Shown here: in pieces, positions 35,487 to 35,930 of the stretch
How positions within the stretch are numbered: position 1 is the stretch's first letter
How the letters are laid out: the number at the start of each line of letters is the position of its first letter
Origin: an uncultured Pelagibacteraceae bacterium
GTDB taxonomy: Bacteria > Pseudomonadota > Alphaproteobacteria > Pelagibacterales > AG-422-B15
Assembly: GCA_902584815.1 (NCBI GenBank)
Contig: CACIBF010000012.1
Location: 1-35,930 of the forward strand
DNA: 35,930 nucleotides
Direction of reading: 5' to 3'
Made by a program: the position numbers and the translations under genes
Notes under the pieces: model-generated
Databases searched by the model: none
Seen by the model: only the letters and a program-made list of their open reading frames with translations
What the model was told of the DNA's origin: nothing

Positions 35487-35726
35487 TTATTCAATCTCAA
35501 CTGAATAGTCTTCGATCACTAAATTTGCTAGAAGTTTTTCACACATCTGATTTAGTTTTTGCTTTGCAATATCTGTATCTTCTTCGTCAATTGTTACTTC
35601 TATATATTTTCCTTGGCGAACATCTTGAACAGTTTCAAATCCTAGAGTATTCAACGAGTTAGCAACAACTTTTCCCTGAGGATCTAAAACATCTTTTTTT
35701 AGGGTAATATGTATTTTTGCGAGCAT
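35487..35726 (-). CDS. purS: Phosphoribosylformylglycinamidine synthase subunit PurS
   Basis: PurS (79 residues) bridges PurQ and PurL in the FGAM synthetase complex. The start MLAKIHITLKKDVLDPQG, the middle LNTLGFETVQDVRQGKYIEV and the tail LLANLVIEDYSVEIE are typical. AAAGGA sits just ahead of the ATG and overlaps the purC stop region, five bases upstream. Lone PurS confirms that this organism uses the three-subunit form. Confidence 0.96.
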   Translation of the reverse strand: MLAKIHITLKKDVLDPQGKVVANSLNTLGFETVQDVRQGKYIEVTIDEEDTDIAKQKLNQMCEKLLANLVIEDYSVEIE

Positions 35727-35731
35727 ATCCT

Positions 35732-35930
35732 TTAATGCATGATTCCTAACCGTGAGGCAACTTCTTCATATGCATCGATTAAATTTCCAATACCTTTTCT
35801 AAATACATCTTTATCAAGTTTGGTCTTAGATTTGCTGTCCCAAAGTCTACATGAATCAGGACTTATCTCATCAGCCAATACAATTTTTTTCTTATTTGAA
35901 GATAGTCTTCCAAATTCAATTTTAAAATCA
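35732..35930 (-). CDS. purC: Phosphoribosylaminoimidazole-succinocarboxamide synthase, C-terminal part
   Basis: Only the last 65 codons are in the window; the gene runs off the right edge. On the minus strand they read DFKIEFGRL, then [15 protein letters not shown] and a final helix ending RLGIMH. The [14 protein letters not shown] motif is the PurC signature near the ATP and aspartate site. PurC joins aspartate to CAIR, later in the same pathway as PurSQL. The stop (35732-35734) is five bases from the purS ATG, so purC is the upstream gene of this operon part. Confidence 0.95.
   Translation of the reverse strand, partial: DFKIEFGRLSSNKKKIVLADEISPDSCRLWDSKSKTKLDKDVFRKGIGNLIDAYEEVASRLGIMH

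Noticed and set aside
1-35930. CRISPR array, insertion sequence, phage genes, tRNA or rRNA
   Set aside because: No regularly spaced repeats, transposase motifs, terminal repeats, or tRNA/rRNA signatures were found on reading both strands.

Overview
This is an AT-rich, gene-dense chromosomal segment with short intergenic gaps and mostly weak Shine-Dalgarno signals. It looks like a streamlined, probably marine, alphaproteobacterium. Supporting family-level signals are the plant/alphaproteobacterial-type glutamate-cysteine ligase, an alphaproteobacterial omega subunit, a DUF1289 protein, the purC-purS-purQ-purL ... bolA-grxD order, a class II DAHP synthase and a DUF2817 protein. I cannot name a genus. 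I see no tRNA, rRNA, insertion sequence, prophage or CRISPR array.

Layout. (1) 1-166: the tail end of a DUF374 lysophospholipid-acyltransferase-like gene, abruptly joined to a gshA lacking its first codons (153-1424). Both genes look truncated at the same point. (2) 1425-4043, minus strand: a compact unit DUF1289, DUF4396, alpha/beta hydrolase, MscS-type channel. (3) 4143-8025, plus strand: rpoZ with a very long acidic tail, two acyl-CoA dehydrogenases (ACADs) and a TauE/SafE permease, all closely spaced. (4) 8026-9534, minus strand: phosphomannomutase/phosphoglucomutase. (5) 9578-12671, plus strand: a cobalamin riboswitch, a TonB-dependent corrinoid receptor (btuB) and a small DUF6580 membrane protein. 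(6) 12697-16126, plus strand: a palindrome over a promoter, then a second ACAD pair and a (3R)-hydroxyacyl-CoA dehydrogenase-like SDR. (7) 16132-21100: gph (minus), glmU-glmS-HXXEE protein (plus), CIA30-like exported protein (minus). (8) 21239-31140, plus strand: aroG, nadE, gltX, cysS, cimA, trmJ, rpsD, DUF2817. (9) 31137-35930, mostly minus strand: purC (partial), purS, purQ, purL, DoxX-like, then bolA and grxD, with a PsiE-like gene on the plus strand between.

How the genes work together. The two ACAD pairs each combine one subunit with a helix-G catalytic glutamate and one that lacks a base at either known position. That is the pattern of alpha2beta2 heterotetrameric ACADs that oxidise bulky acyl-CoAs such as steroid side chains. 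The riboswitch, btuB and DUF6580 block looks like a cobalamin acquisition unit with no BtuCDF transporter nearby. GlmU and GlmS supply UDP-GlcNAc. PurC, PurS, PurQ and PurL form part of purine synthesis with the three-part FGAM synthetase. BolA and the CGFS glutaredoxin form an iron-sulfur pair.

The only gene-free stretch above 300 bases (9535-9870) holds the cobalamin riboswitch and its presumed expression platform.
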